Positions 1 to 9,403 of a stretch of DNA of 64,000 nt are shown here, piece after piece. The stretch covers positions 1,860,001 to 1,924,000 of the forward strand of contig NZ_CP041360.1 of the NCBI RefSeq assembly GCF_006965485.1, read 5' to 3'. The stretch comes from Spirosoma sp. KCTC 42546 (lineage in GTDB: Bacteria; Bacteroidota; Bacteroidia; Cytophagales; Spirosomataceae). Below the pieces are notes generated by a model. That model was given only the letters and a program-made list of their open reading frames with translations. It did no database searches and had not been told where the DNA came from. Made by a program: the position numbers and the translations under genes. How positions within the stretch are numbered: position 1 is the stretch's first letter; each line of letters begins with the position of its first letter.

Positions 1-1142
1 ATGAAGTAGAGTGGGTGGGTACGGTTGAGATGCATACCCGAACATCGGATTGGCTTGTGCATCGTCATCAGCATGATCGGGCGTATGACAATGTCATTCT
101 ACATGTTGTTTGGCAGGACGATAGATTGGCCAACGGTCGGCGGGTTGATCGGGCTAATGGAACACCACTGCCTACGCTTGAACTTCAGCCACTCATCGAT
201 TCGACATTACTGGATCGCTACCAGGTATTAAGTGATTCAGTAGATGCTATTCCCTGTGCAGGGCAATTTCGTAGCGTAGCACCTTTGCGAATAACATCAA
301 TGCTTGACAAAGCTATGCTTCAACGGTTGGAACGGAAAGCAGAAGGGGTCCGGCAGCTAGTTGAGCAGGCAGGTGGCGATTGGGAGGAGACCGCCTATCG
401 GCTTCTAGCTATGAACATGGGTTTTAAAATCAATGCCGACCCTATGGCTCAACTTAGTCGGGCTGTACCCTTGAAAGCAATTCTGAAACACCGGGATGTA
501 TTGGTACAAGTTGAAGCTATGTTGTATGGTACAGCCGGATTATTAGATACGGATGAGTCTGACGACTACATTAAAACGCTTCAACGCGAATATCGATTTC
601 TCGCATCTAAATATTCACTTACTGATAAACAGGTAGCTGCTCATACCTGGAAATGGGGGCGATTACGGCCCGCTAATTTCCCAACTCTACGATTGGCCCA
701 GTTAGCTCGTCTGGTGACGTATCATGCCAGTTTATTTTCACTATTTGCCGGTACACGAGATAGTGAAACATTGCTCAACGCCTTACAGATAACACCTTCT
801 AACTACTGGCAATCGCACTATCGGTTTGGAAAACAAACCGATAAAAGTGTTTCGGCGTTGGGGCTAAACTCGGCCGAGAATATTGTAATTAACACAGTTG
901 TGCCGTTACTTGCCGCGTATGCCCACCATAGAGGCCAGCCAGCTTATATTGACCGGGCTATTGAGTTACTAGAGCAACTGCCTGCCGAAAAAAACCGCCT
1001 GACCGATACCTGGGACACTCTAGGATTGGGTGTTCGTACAGCATTCGATTCGCAGGCGGCAATTGAACTCTATAATGAGTTTTGTTCCGTAAAAAAATGC
1101 TTGAGTTGCCAGATTGGCGCAGCGCTGTTGAAAAATAGATAA
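1..1142 (+). CDS. DUF2851 family protein, 5' end cut by window
   Basis: The frame is open from the first bases of the window (reading EVEWVGTVEMHTRTSDW from base 3), so the true start lies upstream; a GTG at 15 is only an internal codon. The text matches what I know of DUF2851, a Bacteroidota family of about 420-430 residues with no established function, including an early V-E-M-H segment followed by W and H-x-H, and a Cys pair (CLSC) close to the C-terminus. The family has no signal peptide and is expected to be cytoplasmic. The gene ends just before a strong hairpin and converges on the next gene. The family call is from pattern recognition; no activity is inferred. Confidence 0.8.
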   Translation, partial: EVEWVGTVEMHTRTSDWLVHRHQHDRAYDNVILHVVWQDDRLANGRRVDRANGTPLPTLELQPLIDSTLLDRYQVLSDSVDAIPCAGQFRSVAPLRITSMLDKAMLQRLERKAEGVRQLVEQAGGDWEETAYRLLAMNMGFKINADPMAQLSRAVPLKAILKHRDVLVQVEAMLYGTAGLLDTDESDDYIKTLQREYRFLASKYSLTDKQVAAHTWKWGRLRPANFPTLRLAQLARLVTYHASLFSLFAGTRDSETLLNALQITPSNYWQSHYRFGKQTDKSVSALGLNSAENIVINTVVPLLAAYAHHRGQPAYIDRAIELLEQLPAEKNRLTDTWDTLGLGVRTAFDSQAAIELYNEFCSVKKCLSCQIGAALLKNR

Positions 1143-1143
1143 G

Positions 1144-1235
1144 GGAGGAAAGGGAAGAAGGGGAGTAGAGGGAGGAAGGAACGATTGATATCCCTTTCTC
1201 CCTCTACTCCCCTTCTTCCCTTTCCTCCTTTTTTT
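1144..1235. terminator. 31-nt perfect inverted repeat, bidirectional terminator
   Basis: Bases 1144-1174 are the exact reverse complement of 1198-1228, with a 23-nt loop and seven T residues at 1229-1235. It separates two convergent genes, and the T-run overlaps the stop codon of the minus-strand gene. One arm is almost purely purine, the other pyrimidine. Confidence 0.85.
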
Positions 1236-2559
1236 AACTCACTACCACATCCTGTTTAGTCGAATCCCAGGTTACGCGCTTTCCGGTATGCAGGGCCATA
1301 GTCGCCATGATATTGGCAACAGAGTGGTTGAAACCTACTCGGGCAGGAGCATTGGGCTCTTTGCGGCTGCGAACGCATTCCATCCAGTTCAGCATGTGTA
1401 AAGAGGTCATTGGATCACCACCTGTGTTAGCAGAGGTTTCCATTTTTGCAGCTTCTCCCAGTGACATTGTTGGCAGTAGGTTCGCCTGCATATTCATGTC
1501 TTTGGCGTATTTTGCTTCCAGACCTCCCTCGGGCGAAATCTTGTTCGTGTCGAGGTTAATCATGCCGCCGTTCGAGAAGTAGTATTCTTTTACACCACCG
1601 GCTTCGTTGTTCATGCGCGAAGAGTACAATACCTGGAAGCCTTTGGTTTTGTCGTTGTCCGGGCCGTAATCGAACACAGCCGTAAAGGTGTCGGCATTAA
1701 CACGACCATCTTTCCAACTGTAAACGCCCCCATTAGCAACTACACTACGTGGGTGATCTAAACCACTGAACCAGTGGACTGTATCTATCTGGTGCGACAT
1801 CCACTGACCCGGAATGCCCGATGAGTAAGGGTAGAACAAGCGGAATTCAAGATATTTACGTGGGTCCCAGGCCGTTTTAGGCCGGTTCATCTGGTAGCGA
1901 TCCCAGTCGGTATCTTCTTTGCGAATTTCAGACACCAACTTAGGCCGGCGCCAGCGACCGGGCTGATTGACGTTCCAGGTCATTTCAACCATGGTAATGT
2001 CGCCAAATTTGCCTGATTTGATAAACTCATTGGCTGAGTGGTAGTTTGGGGCAGAGCGTCGTTGCGAACCAACCTGCACAATTTTCTTCGAAGCTTCTAC
2101 CGCTTTAACCGCTTTCCGGGCATCGTCGAGCGATTCGGCGAATGGCTTTTCGCAATACACATCCCGGCCCGATTCAACGGCTGCGGCACAGTGGAGGGCA
2201 TGCTGGAAATCGGCGGTGCTGATGATAACGGCGTCAACATCTTTGCGGTCGAGGAGTTCGTCGTTGTTGCGGGCTTTGAAAAAGGTACTATCGTTCAGCC
2301 CTTTCCCCTTTAAATAAGCTTCTGCTTCGTCGCGACGACGATTCCAGAGGTCAGAAACCCCTACAAAAGCAAAATTCTGGGCTTTCGCATGTTCAGCAAA
2401 AGCGGGGGCAAGCGACTGTCGGAAGCGGTCCGAAAAGCCAATAATACCAACCCGAACCCGGTCGTTAGCTCCCAGAATTCGGGCGTAGCTACTGGCTGAG
2501 AAACTCATCCCAAGTCCAGCTAGTGCCGATTTTTTTATAAAATCACGACGATTTTCCAT
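1234..2559 (-). CDS. Gfo/Idh/MocA family oxidoreductase, Tat-exported
   Basis: A 441-residue NAD(P)-dependent oxidoreductase of the Gfo/Idh/MocA type. The N-terminus (RRDFIKKSALAGLGMSFS) is a twin-arginine signal, so the protein is probably exported folded to the periplasm. A Rossmann start follows (VGIIGFSDRFR, about residues 37-47), then the family hallmark YCEKPF near residue 137 and a downstream H-x-x-D-x-x-H-W segment (HQIDTVHWF) in the catalytic half. It is followed on the same strand side by a DUF1080 protein and a TIM-barrel isomerase-like protein upstream, which fits oxidation of sugars or glycosides at a ring carbon. The substrate cannot be read from sequence. Confidence 0.88.
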   Translation of the reverse strand: MENRRDFIKKSALAGLGMSFSASSYARILGANDRVRVGIIGFSDRFRQSLAPAFAEHAKAQNFAFVGVSDLWNRRRDEAEAYLKGKGLNDSTFFKARNNDELLDRKDVDAVIISTADFQHALHCAAAVESGRDVYCEKPFAESLDDARKAVKAVEASKKIVQVGSQRRSAPNYHSANEFIKSGKFGDITMVEMTWNVNQPGRWRRPKLVSEIRKEDTDWDRYQMNRPKTAWDPRKYLEFRLFYPYSSGIPGQWMSHQIDTVHWFSGLDHPRSVVANGGVYSWKDGRVNADTFTAVFDYGPDNDKTKGFQVLYSSRMNNEAGGVKEYYFSNGGMINLDTNKISPEGGLEAKYAKDMNMQANLLPTMSLGEAAKMETSANTGGDPMTSLHMLNWMECVRSRKEPNAPARVGFNHSVANIMATMALHTGKRVTWDSTKQDVVVS

Positions 2560-2628
2560 AGAATTTAATCTGTTTAAAAAGATACGATAAACGATGATAG
2601 AAAAACTATTCGCTATAGGGCCTAAGGC

Positions 2629-3372
2629 TTAAAGTGTTTTGATCTTCATATTTCGGAAGTATACCCGATTACCATGATCCTGAAGCAGGATATGGCCTTT
2701 AGGAGCTTCGCCGAAACGACCGTTGGCATTATAGTCGGGAGCTTTGTATTTACTCATGGCAACCAATTCCCGGAATTGCTCGCTGCCCCGTTCGTATTCA
2801 ACTACTTTTTTGCCGTTCAGCCAGTGTTCAACGTGTTTGCCTTTCGAAATAACACGTCCTGTGTTCCACTCGCCAATTGGATTGGCTTTTTTGCCACTTG
2901 CCGGAATCAGATCATACAACGAACCAACCGTGCGGTTACCATTACGTCCTAGTTTGGCATCGGGGTGTTTATCATCATCCAGCACCTGAAATTCCAGGCC
3001 AAATGCTGACCCCTTCGGCTTCGGGCTTTGTTCAGCCACAAAATATTTCACACCACTGTTGGCTCCTTCCGTAAGTTTGAAATCGAAGACAAGATCGAAA
3101 TCACTGTATTCGCCATCTGTAACAATATCACCAAAGCTTTCAGACTCAGACCCATTCGATTGTTGGATCGTTAGCATGCCATCAGTAACGTCCCAGCCTT
3201 TTTCGGGGAATTTATCTTTGTAAGCCCCACGCCAGCCTTTGGTTGTCTTGCCATCAAAGAGCAACTTCCAACCGTCCTTTTTCTCCTGGGCTGTTAATGT
3301 ATTAGGCGCTTGTGAATCTTTAGCTGCGATTAAGCTTAAGACTAAAAAGCCAGATAAGATTAGTTGTTTCAT
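2629..3372 (-). CDS. DUF1080 (3-keto-disaccharide hydrolase-type) secreted protein
   Basis: About 247 residues. I place the start at the ATG at 3372 because it begins a clean signal peptide (MKQLILSGFLVLSLIAAKDSQA); a longer frame to 3429 would add a non-signal extension overlapping the upstream gene. The mature part holds the DUF1080 hallmarks: GWKLLFDGKTTKGWRG, then EGANSGVKYF, a conserved FGLEFQVLDD, GEWN and a C-terminal HILLQDHGNRVYFRNMKI, a concanavalin-like beta-sandwich. Databases name this family 3-keto-disaccharide hydrolase. With the Gfo/Idh enzyme downstream and the isomerase-like gene upstream it probably works on oxidised glycosides in the periplasm; that role is inference. Confidence 0.85.
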   Translation of the reverse strand: MKQLILSGFLVLSLIAAKDSQAPNTLTAQEKKDGWKLLFDGKTTKGWRGAYKDKFPEKGWDVTDGMLTIQQSNGSESESFGDIVTDGEYSDFDLVFDFKLTEGANSGVKYFVAEQSPKPKGSAFGLEFQVLDDDKHPDAKLGRNGNRTVGSLYDLIPASGKKANPIGEWNTGRVISKGKHVEHWLNGKKVVEYERGSEQFRELVAMSKYKAPDYNANGRFGEAPKGHILLQDHGNRVYFRNMKIKTL

Positions 3373-3425
3373 AATAGTAGTACGTGAAAAAACGGAAATG
3401 GACCTCAGCTTCCAGTATTCTTTTT

Positions 3426-4352
3426 TCACAATGGAACGTGAAGCGTTTTAGTGATATAGTCTTTATTGATCTGAGCGCACTGAATGGGAGTCTTATCTTT
3501 TTCCGGGACACCATCTAATTCAATGATTCCCCAACCTTTAAACTTAATCTCGTCCAAGGCTTTGAATACCGCGGGGACGTCTACATTTCCCCGGCCTAAC
3601 TCCACAAATTTATACGCTTTAGCATCACCTGGTTTGTCGGCCAAGGGCGACATTGTGTCTTTCAGGTGAAGGGCGTAAATAATGTCTTTATATTGCTTGA
3701 CAGCCTTTTCGGGTTGGCCACCCCCTTGTTTATAGTGGGCAATGTCAAGTTCTAATTTCATGTACTTAGGATTCATGGCCTGCACAATAATCTCTACCTC
3801 TTCGGGCGTTTCGCCGAGCTGGTGCATGTGATTGTGATAGGTAGCCTGAACACCTAGGTCGGCCGTTTGCTTGCCGATTTCGTTCATAACGAATGCCAGT
3901 CGTTTCAGTTCTTCCGTTGTTGGAAGCCGATCTTTGGGTCGGGCCGAGTTGGTCAACTGAATGGCTGAGCCACCGAGGGCTTTCACAAAACTCGCGTGGG
4001 CCACGTGCATATCGATGGTACTCTGTTCTTTAGCCGGATCGATCTCTACATTGCCACTCGAAAACATAGCCAGGGTTAGGTGATTCTGATCGAGCAACGC
4101 TTTCAATTCGGAGGGCTTGGCTTTATAGGGCCCAAAGGCGTTGGCCCGGAGTTGAATACCATGATAGCCAAGCGAAGCCAGGTCCGTAATTGCCTGAGCG
4201 TCGTTCCCGCCCCAGGTAATGGCCGAGTAGGCGATTTTCAGACCAGATGGTTTACTGAATCGGGCAAATAACGGTTCCGTTGCAGCGGTAAGTGCCAAAG
4301 CTGATAAACCAGCCGTGGTGAGAAACTGTCGTCGGTTTACAGTCTCTTGCAT
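3426..4352 (-). CDS. Sugar phosphate isomerase/epimerase-like TIM barrel, Tat-exported
   Basis: A 308-residue xylose-isomerase-like TIM barrel protein (AP endonuclease family 2 fold). The N-terminus NRRQFLTTAGLSALALTA is a twin-arginine signal, so despite the family name it should act outside the cytoplasm. Barrel motifs include LKIAYSAITWGG, YHNHMHQ (metal-binding His region), KLELDIAHYKQ and a late GWGIIELDG with a metal-binding Glu. It lies first in a minus-strand cluster with DUF1080 and Gfo/Idh genes, separated by 53 and 69 bases. In related clusters such proteins act on 3-keto sugars as lyases, hydratases or epimerases; which applies here is open. Confidence 0.83.
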   Translation of the reverse strand: MQETVNRRQFLTTAGLSALALTAATEPLFARFSKPSGLKIAYSAITWGGNDAQAITDLASLGYHGIQLRANAFGPYKAKPSELKALLDQNHLTLAMFSSGNVEIDPAKEQSTIDMHVAHASFVKALGGSAIQLTNSARPKDRLPTTEELKRLAFVMNEIGKQTADLGVQATYHNHMHQLGETPEEVEIIVQAMNPKYMKLELDIAHYKQGGGQPEKAVKQYKDIIYALHLKDTMSPLADKPGDAKAYKFVELGRGNVDVPAVFKALDEIKFKGWGIIELDGVPEKDKTPIQCAQINKDYITKTLHVPL

Positions 4353-4474
4353 AGTTTGGGGAGGGATAATCAGTATAGGGCGGTTCGCCTGACTACTAAT
4401 GGTGAAACAGAATAATTAGAACGCTAAGTACGGAATTGATAAGCGTGAATAGACTCAGTTATAATAAAAATAAA

Positions 4475-4515
4475 AGCGAAAGAGTGAAACCCGATGCCGG
4501 TCTCACTCTTTCGCT
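4475..4515 (-). terminator. Intrinsic terminator after susD
   Basis: Arms 4475-4491 and 4499-4515 pair at 16 of 17 positions around a 7-nt loop. Read on the minus strand the hairpin is followed by a T-rich tail (TTTTATTTTTATTAT), and it starts 10 bases after the susD stop codon. Confidence 0.85.
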
Positions 4516-4524
4516 CACTATGCC

Positions 4525-6222
4525 TTAGAATCCATCATTTTGCTTAAAGCCACCGTTCTCAGTCCGGTCAATTTGGGTTTGCGGAATGGGGCGTAGATTA
4601 TGGGTCTCTTTCACGTTGGCAGCTCCATCGGGGTTGTATAACTTAACCCGTTCAACCAGGTTACCCCACCGTTTTAGATCGAACCAACGCATCTGCTCAC
4701 CAGCCAGTTCACGCGCACGTTCCTGCATGATCATCTCCATGTCTAATTGAGCAGGTGTTATTTCCATTGCTGATTCTTTGCCTGGCCAGGCAGCTCGGCG
4801 ACGTACTGCGTTAATGGCAGCAGTAGCTTCGGTCGTTTTACCTGACTTGAATTGAGCTTCAGCTAAAATCAGATAGGTTTCAGCCAGACGAAACGCCAGG
4901 TAATCGCGGCTACCCTGTTCGTAGGTTAGATCAGGACGAGTTGGGTCGAGGAACTTTTGCAGTGTTGGGAATAACGCTGCCGTATAGGCACTTGGTACTA
5001 AAACCTGGTAAGGCTTGGCGGCCCGCTGCGCCACTGTCCACTCAACACCCGGAATGTAAATGGCAGTATCTCCTGCTTTTAAGGTCATCTTAGCCTTACT
5101 GTTGTCAAAAGAGGTATTTAGATTCGTGCCAGGGTTGTTAGACAGCCAGGTATCCTTAAACGTTTTCTTATAGCGGGAGTCATTCACCCGATCTTTGAAA
5201 ACGGTTTCAAGTAGATAGGTTGTTGGACGTAACCGTTTGAAGGGACGGTCATTGGCAATGTCGCGTTTCATACCAGGCTGCACATCGTACTGCATCCCAA
5301 AGTATAGGTGAAGCTTGTTTCCGTCGCCGTTATTCGTATTTGCCGTGTTTATGTTGGTGAGCGGGTCCGTTGTATATTGAACCGAGAAAATAACCTCGTC
5401 GTTAATTTCTCCACCTCCCTGAGCAAACACACTCGCAAAATCGGGCAATAGCTTCAGGCTATAGTTGCTAATTACGTTCTGTGCGTAGGTTGCGGCTTTC
5501 GTGTAATCATCAGCGGCTTTTGCCGATGAAGTGGCTTTGGTAAGGTACACCCGAGCCAGCAAATGTTCGGCAGCCGATTTGGTAGCTCGCCCATAATCAC
5601 TGGCTCCCTGCGAAGACGCTTTAACCGTAGGCAGATCGGCCAGTGCCGATTCCAGGTCACTCGTTATGGATTTATAGATGTCGGCCTCTGTTGCCCGACT
5701 GGTTTTTTTCGTAGGAAGTATCGTTTCTGTCAATCGTAAGTCGACCCCACCGAACTGTTGCACCAGAATAAAGTAGTAGTGCGCTCTCAGGAACTTCATC
5801 TCGGCTACCCGAAGTTTTTTGGTAGCATCCGAAACAGTAGCGGCCGGGGCACGCTCAATAACCGCATTGCAGGTATTGATACCCCTGTACAGTTCTTCCC
5901 ATACCTGCTGGATAATGTCAACGAAGCTGTTCATCTGGGTGTCGTAGAAATGAAACCCTTTATAACTTCCATCCGCTCCGGCCTGATAAATATCCGTACC
6001 ATATTCGGTCATAGTCAGTCCGCGCTCCGATGCGTAGAAATTCCTCAGCGACGAGTAAGCGGCTTTGCTGGCATCTTCAAACCCTTTTGGGGTTTTGATG
6101 TAATCGTTCCCGATATTGGAAATGACCGTTTCCTTCAGCACATCCTTACAAGCCTGCCCACTAAGTAGGAGAGCGGCAAGTGCCAGGACGCGCAATGATT
6201 TATGTGAAAATTGTGATTTCAT
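4525..6222 (-). CDS. SusD/RagB family nutrient-binding lipoprotein
   Basis: A 565-residue surface lipoprotein. A basic n-region and hydrophobic stretch lead to a lipobox (LLLSGQAC) with the lipidated Cys at residue 25. SusD-type features follow: the early N-terminal helix with ASKAAYSSLRNFYA, TPR-like helices with WEELYRGINTCNAVIERA and AEMKFLRAHYYFILVQQFGGVDL, and the C-terminal SusD signature YLAFRLAETYLILAEAQFKSGKTTEATAAINAVRRRA, here cited in part, then MRWFDLKRWG. It forms the lid of a SusCD transporter with the gene 51 bases upstream. The glycan or peptide substrate cannot be told; no glycoside hydrolase lies next to it. Confidence 0.95.
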   Translation of the reverse strand: MKSQFSHKSLRVLALAALLLSGQACKDVLKETVISNIGNDYIKTPKGFEDASKAAYSSLRNFYASERGLTMTEYGTDIYQAGADGSYKGFHFYDTQMNSFVDIIQQVWEELYRGINTCNAVIERAPAATVSDATKKLRVAEMKFLRAHYYFILVQQFGGVDLRLTETILPTKKTSRATEADIYKSITSDLESALADLPTVKASSQGASDYGRATKSAAEHLLARVYLTKATSSAKAADDYTKAATYAQNVISNYSLKLLPDFASVFAQGGGEINDEVIFSVQYTTDPLTNINTANTNNGDGNKLHLYFGMQYDVQPGMKRDIANDRPFKRLRPTTYLLETVFKDRVNDSRYKKTFKDTWLSNNPGTNLNTSFDNSKAKMTLKAGDTAIYIPGVEWTVAQRAAKPYQVLVPSAYTAALFPTLQKFLDPTRPDLTYEQGSRDYLAFRLAETYLILAEAQFKSGKTTEATAAINAVRRRAAWPGKESAMEITPAQLDMEMIMQERARELAGEQMRWFDLKRWGNLVERVKLYNPDGAANVKETHNLRPIPQTQIDRTENGGFKQNDGF

Positions 6223-6273
6223 GTTTTTAGAATCAATGTATGTTTATAAGCACATCGCCTATGGCGTATGCAC

Positions 6274-9200
6274 CTAGAATTTGACGTTTAAACCAAAAGT
6301 AGTTACCCGGGTAGCAGGCGTAACACCGTTACTAACCGTACCATCGCTTGTTTCAGGGTCAACTCCGTTATACTTTGACCGGTAGGACGAGAAGATAAAG
6401 GGTTGCTGAATGCTGGTGAATAGTCGTAACGACTGTAGGCGAAGTTTTGAGGTAATACTTGCCGGGAATGTGTAGCCAAAGTTGATATTTCGCACCTTCA
6501 CAAACGAACCGTCGAAGTAGATAATAGCCGCGTTGTAGACCGGGAATTCCTGGCTTGAGTTAGGCCGAGGGAACTCATTCGTTGGATTGTTGGGCGTCCA
6601 ATAATCCACCTTAATTTGCTGATAACGACCCGCAAGTTGGTTATTATCCCGGTGGAAACCGCTCAGGATGGTTTGGCCAACCCGGGCATAAATAAAGAAG
6701 TTCAGGTCGAACCCTTTGTAGCTGAATCGGTTGGTAATACCTCCACTCCAGGTTGGAATATCGGAACCTAAGAACACGCGGTCGTCAGCCGTAATTTTGC
6801 CATCGTTGTTGGTGTCCTGCACTTTAATCTGGCCAACGGCACTCTGGTACGACTTGGCCGCGTCAGCTTCGTTGGTCTGCCAGATACCGGCTTTCTTATA
6901 ATCGTAAAACTCGGTCAGGGGTTTACCAATGAAGCGTTTGTTACCCACATCATCGATAGGTCCGTTGAACAGGGAGATAATGGCTTCTGAATTTTTAGAG
7001 AAGACAATATCGGATGTCCACTTAAAGCCGCCTTTCGTATTCACGTTCACTGTCGATAAACTGACTTCTACCCCTTTGTTCTGGGTTTCGCCAATGTTTC
7101 GGGTAACGGAGTTGAAACCAATTGATGTAGGTAGCAGGTCAGATAGCAGTAGATCGGTGGTGCGGGTTTGATACAGTTCGATAGAACCCGTTAGCCGGCC
7201 ACGCCAGAGACTGAAATCGAGACCAATGTTAGTGGTTGTTGAGGTCTCCCATCGCAAATCAGGATTACCGATCGTTTCAGGACGATAGCCGTAAGCGGGC
7301 GTAGTACCATATGCGTATACAGTACGACCTAGTAGCCCCTGGGTTTGATAAGGTGCTACCCCCTGGTTACCTACCGACCCCCGGCTGGCTCGCAGTTTCA
7401 GCAGATCAACCCATGAACTCCCTTTCATGAAATCTTCATTACTGATATTCCAGCCTAAAGCAATACCTGGGAAGTTACCATATTTAGTATTTTCCCCAAA
7501 TCGGCTCGATCCATCCCGGCGTAGGGTGGCCGTTACTAAGTATTTGTCTTTGTAGTCGTAATTAATACGTCCCATATAGGAGTTGATCGTCCACTGAATC
7601 AGACCACTTCCCACACCTAGTACTGAGCTAGCGTTGCCTACATTATAAAACGACTGCGTTTCGGCTGGAACACCCTGCACGTTAATATTATTGAACTCGG
7701 AATTATCGCGCTGAATGGATTGAAGGGCCGTAATGCCGAAATTGTGATCGCCAATTTTTTTATTGTACGTTACGACGTTCTCCAACGTGTAGTCGAAATT
7801 AAAGGCGGAAGCGTTGGAAGCCTGCGGGTCGCCCCCTTTCCGGGCATTTGTTTGAGCACCAATGAAGCGGCCAAACCTGTTGATTGTAAAGTCGGGTCCG
7901 AAATTAACCCGGTATTTTAGCCCGTCAAGAATGCTTACTTCTGCATAAACACTATTGAAAATTCGGTATTTTTTTCGTTCTTCTATTTGCGCACCCGGTA
8001 CAACCTCGGCAAGCGGATTGGTGAGTAAGGCGTCATTCGTAGGTGAGAAAATCAGATTTCCATTGTCGTCGTAAGGCCGACCAAGTGGATTTTGCTGAAG
8101 CGTAAAGTTGTATGGATTCAGTGTTTCCCCGTTGCGCAGGCTATACATCATATACGAGGCAATGCCTACTTTAAGTGCCTTATTAATTTGGTGATCAATA
8201 TTGGCACGCAGCGAATAGCGGGTAAAATCCAGCCCAGGCATGATCCCTTTATCCTGAAAATAACCTGCCGAAATATAGAACTGCGTTTTTTCGTTACCGC
8301 CCTGAACTCCAATCGAATGGTTCTGCTGGACCCCCTGTTTCAGAATCAACGACTGCCAATCCGTATTCCGATTAGCGGCAAGGCCAGCCGCTACGTTCGG
8401 GTCGCCACCGAGTACAGCTACCTTCGAGTCAGCGTACGCATCGGCCACGCCTGTAGGAACTGGATTACCATTCGCATCTTTGTAGTTTCCCGTAGTCCGG
8501 TAAGCTTCCCGGACGAATTCAGCAAACTCGGAACCGCTGAACAGCTTGACTTTATCAAGTGCATCAGTAAAACCTACATAGTTATCGTAGCTGATAGTCG
8601 TTTTGCCGTTTGCATTGCCTCGTTTGGTCGTAACCAGCACGACTCCATTAGCGCCCCTGGCACCATAGATGGCCGTTGCCGTAGCATCCTTCAGGATTTC
8701 CATCGAACCCACATCATTTGGGTTAATGTCTTCGTATTCTCTTGCTAGTGGAATCCCATCGACTACATACAAGGGATCGTTACCAGCGTTAAACGAACGA
8801 CGTCCGCGAATCCGAATCGTTGGTACAGAGCCGGGTCGGCTACCCGACTGAGCCACATCTACACCCGCTACCCGACCCTGCATAGCCTGTCCAATGTTGG
8901 TAACAGGTTGTTCGGTGATTTGCTTGGGTGTAATCGACGAGATAGCGCCTGTGGTCTGGCTCTTCTTCTGCGTACCATATCCAATAACGACAACCTCGTT
9001 CAGCGATCGGTTGTCGGTAGTGAGTGTTAGATTGATTGCTGACTTGTTGCCAACGCTAACCTCTTGGCTAACAAAGCCGACTGCTGAGAAAACCAGCACA
9101 GACTGGTTGTTGGGTACGCCAATGCGGTAATCGCCATTGGCGTCGGAAGTCGTTCCACGCGTGGTACCTTTCACTGCCACACTAACACCTGGCAAGGCTT

Positions 9201-9378
9201 TATTGTCGTCACCCGAAAGAATCCGGCCCGTAACGGTGCGTTCCTGCGCCGGGTTTTCTACGAGTGGTCGGTTTGTAGGTGGCGCGCTGAACGCCGGTTG
9301 GCTAACCAGCGCGAGTGCTGTTAGGCCAAGCAAAGGAAGCCACGCAAGCCGTGGCGGTTGGGTAATTGTTGTCTGCAT
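6274..9378 (-). CDS. SusC/RagA family TonB-dependent outer-membrane transporter
   Basis: A 1034-residue outer-membrane receptor. After a signal peptide (about residues 1-31, ending QPAFSA) there is a carboxypeptidase-regulatory-like domain (TVTGRILSGDDNKALPGVSV, about 48-125), a plug domain starting EVVVIGYGTQKKSQTTG and containing LYVVDGIPLAREYEDINPND and DATATAIYGARGANGVVLV, then a 22-strand barrel ending with an aromatic residue (LNVKF). These are the SusC hallmarks. It is followed by susD and preceded by fecR on the same strand, with 25 bases between fecR and susC, so the three are probably one operon. Length is typical of the family. Confidence 0.96.
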   Translation of the reverse strand: MQTTITQPPRLAWLPLLGLTALALVSQPAFSAPPTNRPLVENPAQERTVTGRILSGDDNKALPGVSVAVKGTTRGTTSDANGDYRIGVPNNQSVLVFSAVGFVSQEVSVGNKSAINLTLTTDNRSLNEVVVIGYGTQKKSQTTGAISSITPKQITEQPVTNIGQAMQGRVAGVDVAQSGSRPGSVPTIRIRGRRSFNAGNDPLYVVDGIPLAREYEDINPNDVGSMEILKDATATAIYGARGANGVVLVTTKRGNANGKTTISYDNYVGFTDALDKVKLFSGSEFAEFVREAYRTTGNYKDANGNPVPTGVADAYADSKVAVLGGDPNVAAGLAANRNTDWQSLILKQGVQQNHSIGVQGGNEKTQFYISAGYFQDKGIMPGLDFTRYSLRANIDHQINKALKVGIASYMMYSLRNGETLNPYNFTLQQNPLGRPYDDNGNLIFSPTNDALLTNPLAEVVPGAQIEERKKYRIFNSVYAEVSILDGLKYRVNFGPDFTINRFGRFIGAQTNARKGGDPQASNASAFNFDYTLENVVTYNKKIGDHNFGITALQSIQRDNSEFNNINVQGVPAETQSFYNVGNASSVLGVGSGLIQWTINSYMGRINYDYKDKYLVTATLRRDGSSRFGENTKYGNFPGIALGWNISNEDFMKGSSWVDLLKLRASRGSVGNQGVAPYQTQGLLGRTVYAYGTTPAYGYRPETIGNPDLRWETSTTTNIGLDFSLWRGRLTGSIELYQTRTTDLLLSDLLPTSIGFNSVTRNIGETQNKGVEVSLSTVNVNTKGGFKWTSDIVFSKNSEAIISLFNGPIDDVGNKRFIGKPLTEFYDYKKAGIWQTNEADAAKSYQSAVGQIKVQDTNNDGKITADDRVFLGSDIPTWSGGITNRFSYKGFDLNFFIYARVGQTILSGFHRDNNQLAGRYQQIKVDYWTPNNPTNEFPRPNSSQEFPVYNAAIIYFDGSFVKVRNINFGYTFPASITSKLRLQSLRLFTSIQQPFIFSSYRSKYNGVDPETSDGTVSNGVTPATRVTTFGLNVKF

Positions 9379-9403
9379 TGTAGGTTCAAGTAAGAGTTAA
9401 TTG

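Noticed and set aside
1144..1228. Long inverted repeats as insertion sequence or MITE ends.
   Set aside because: No transposase, no target-site duplication was seen, and the arms differ in sequence from site to site.
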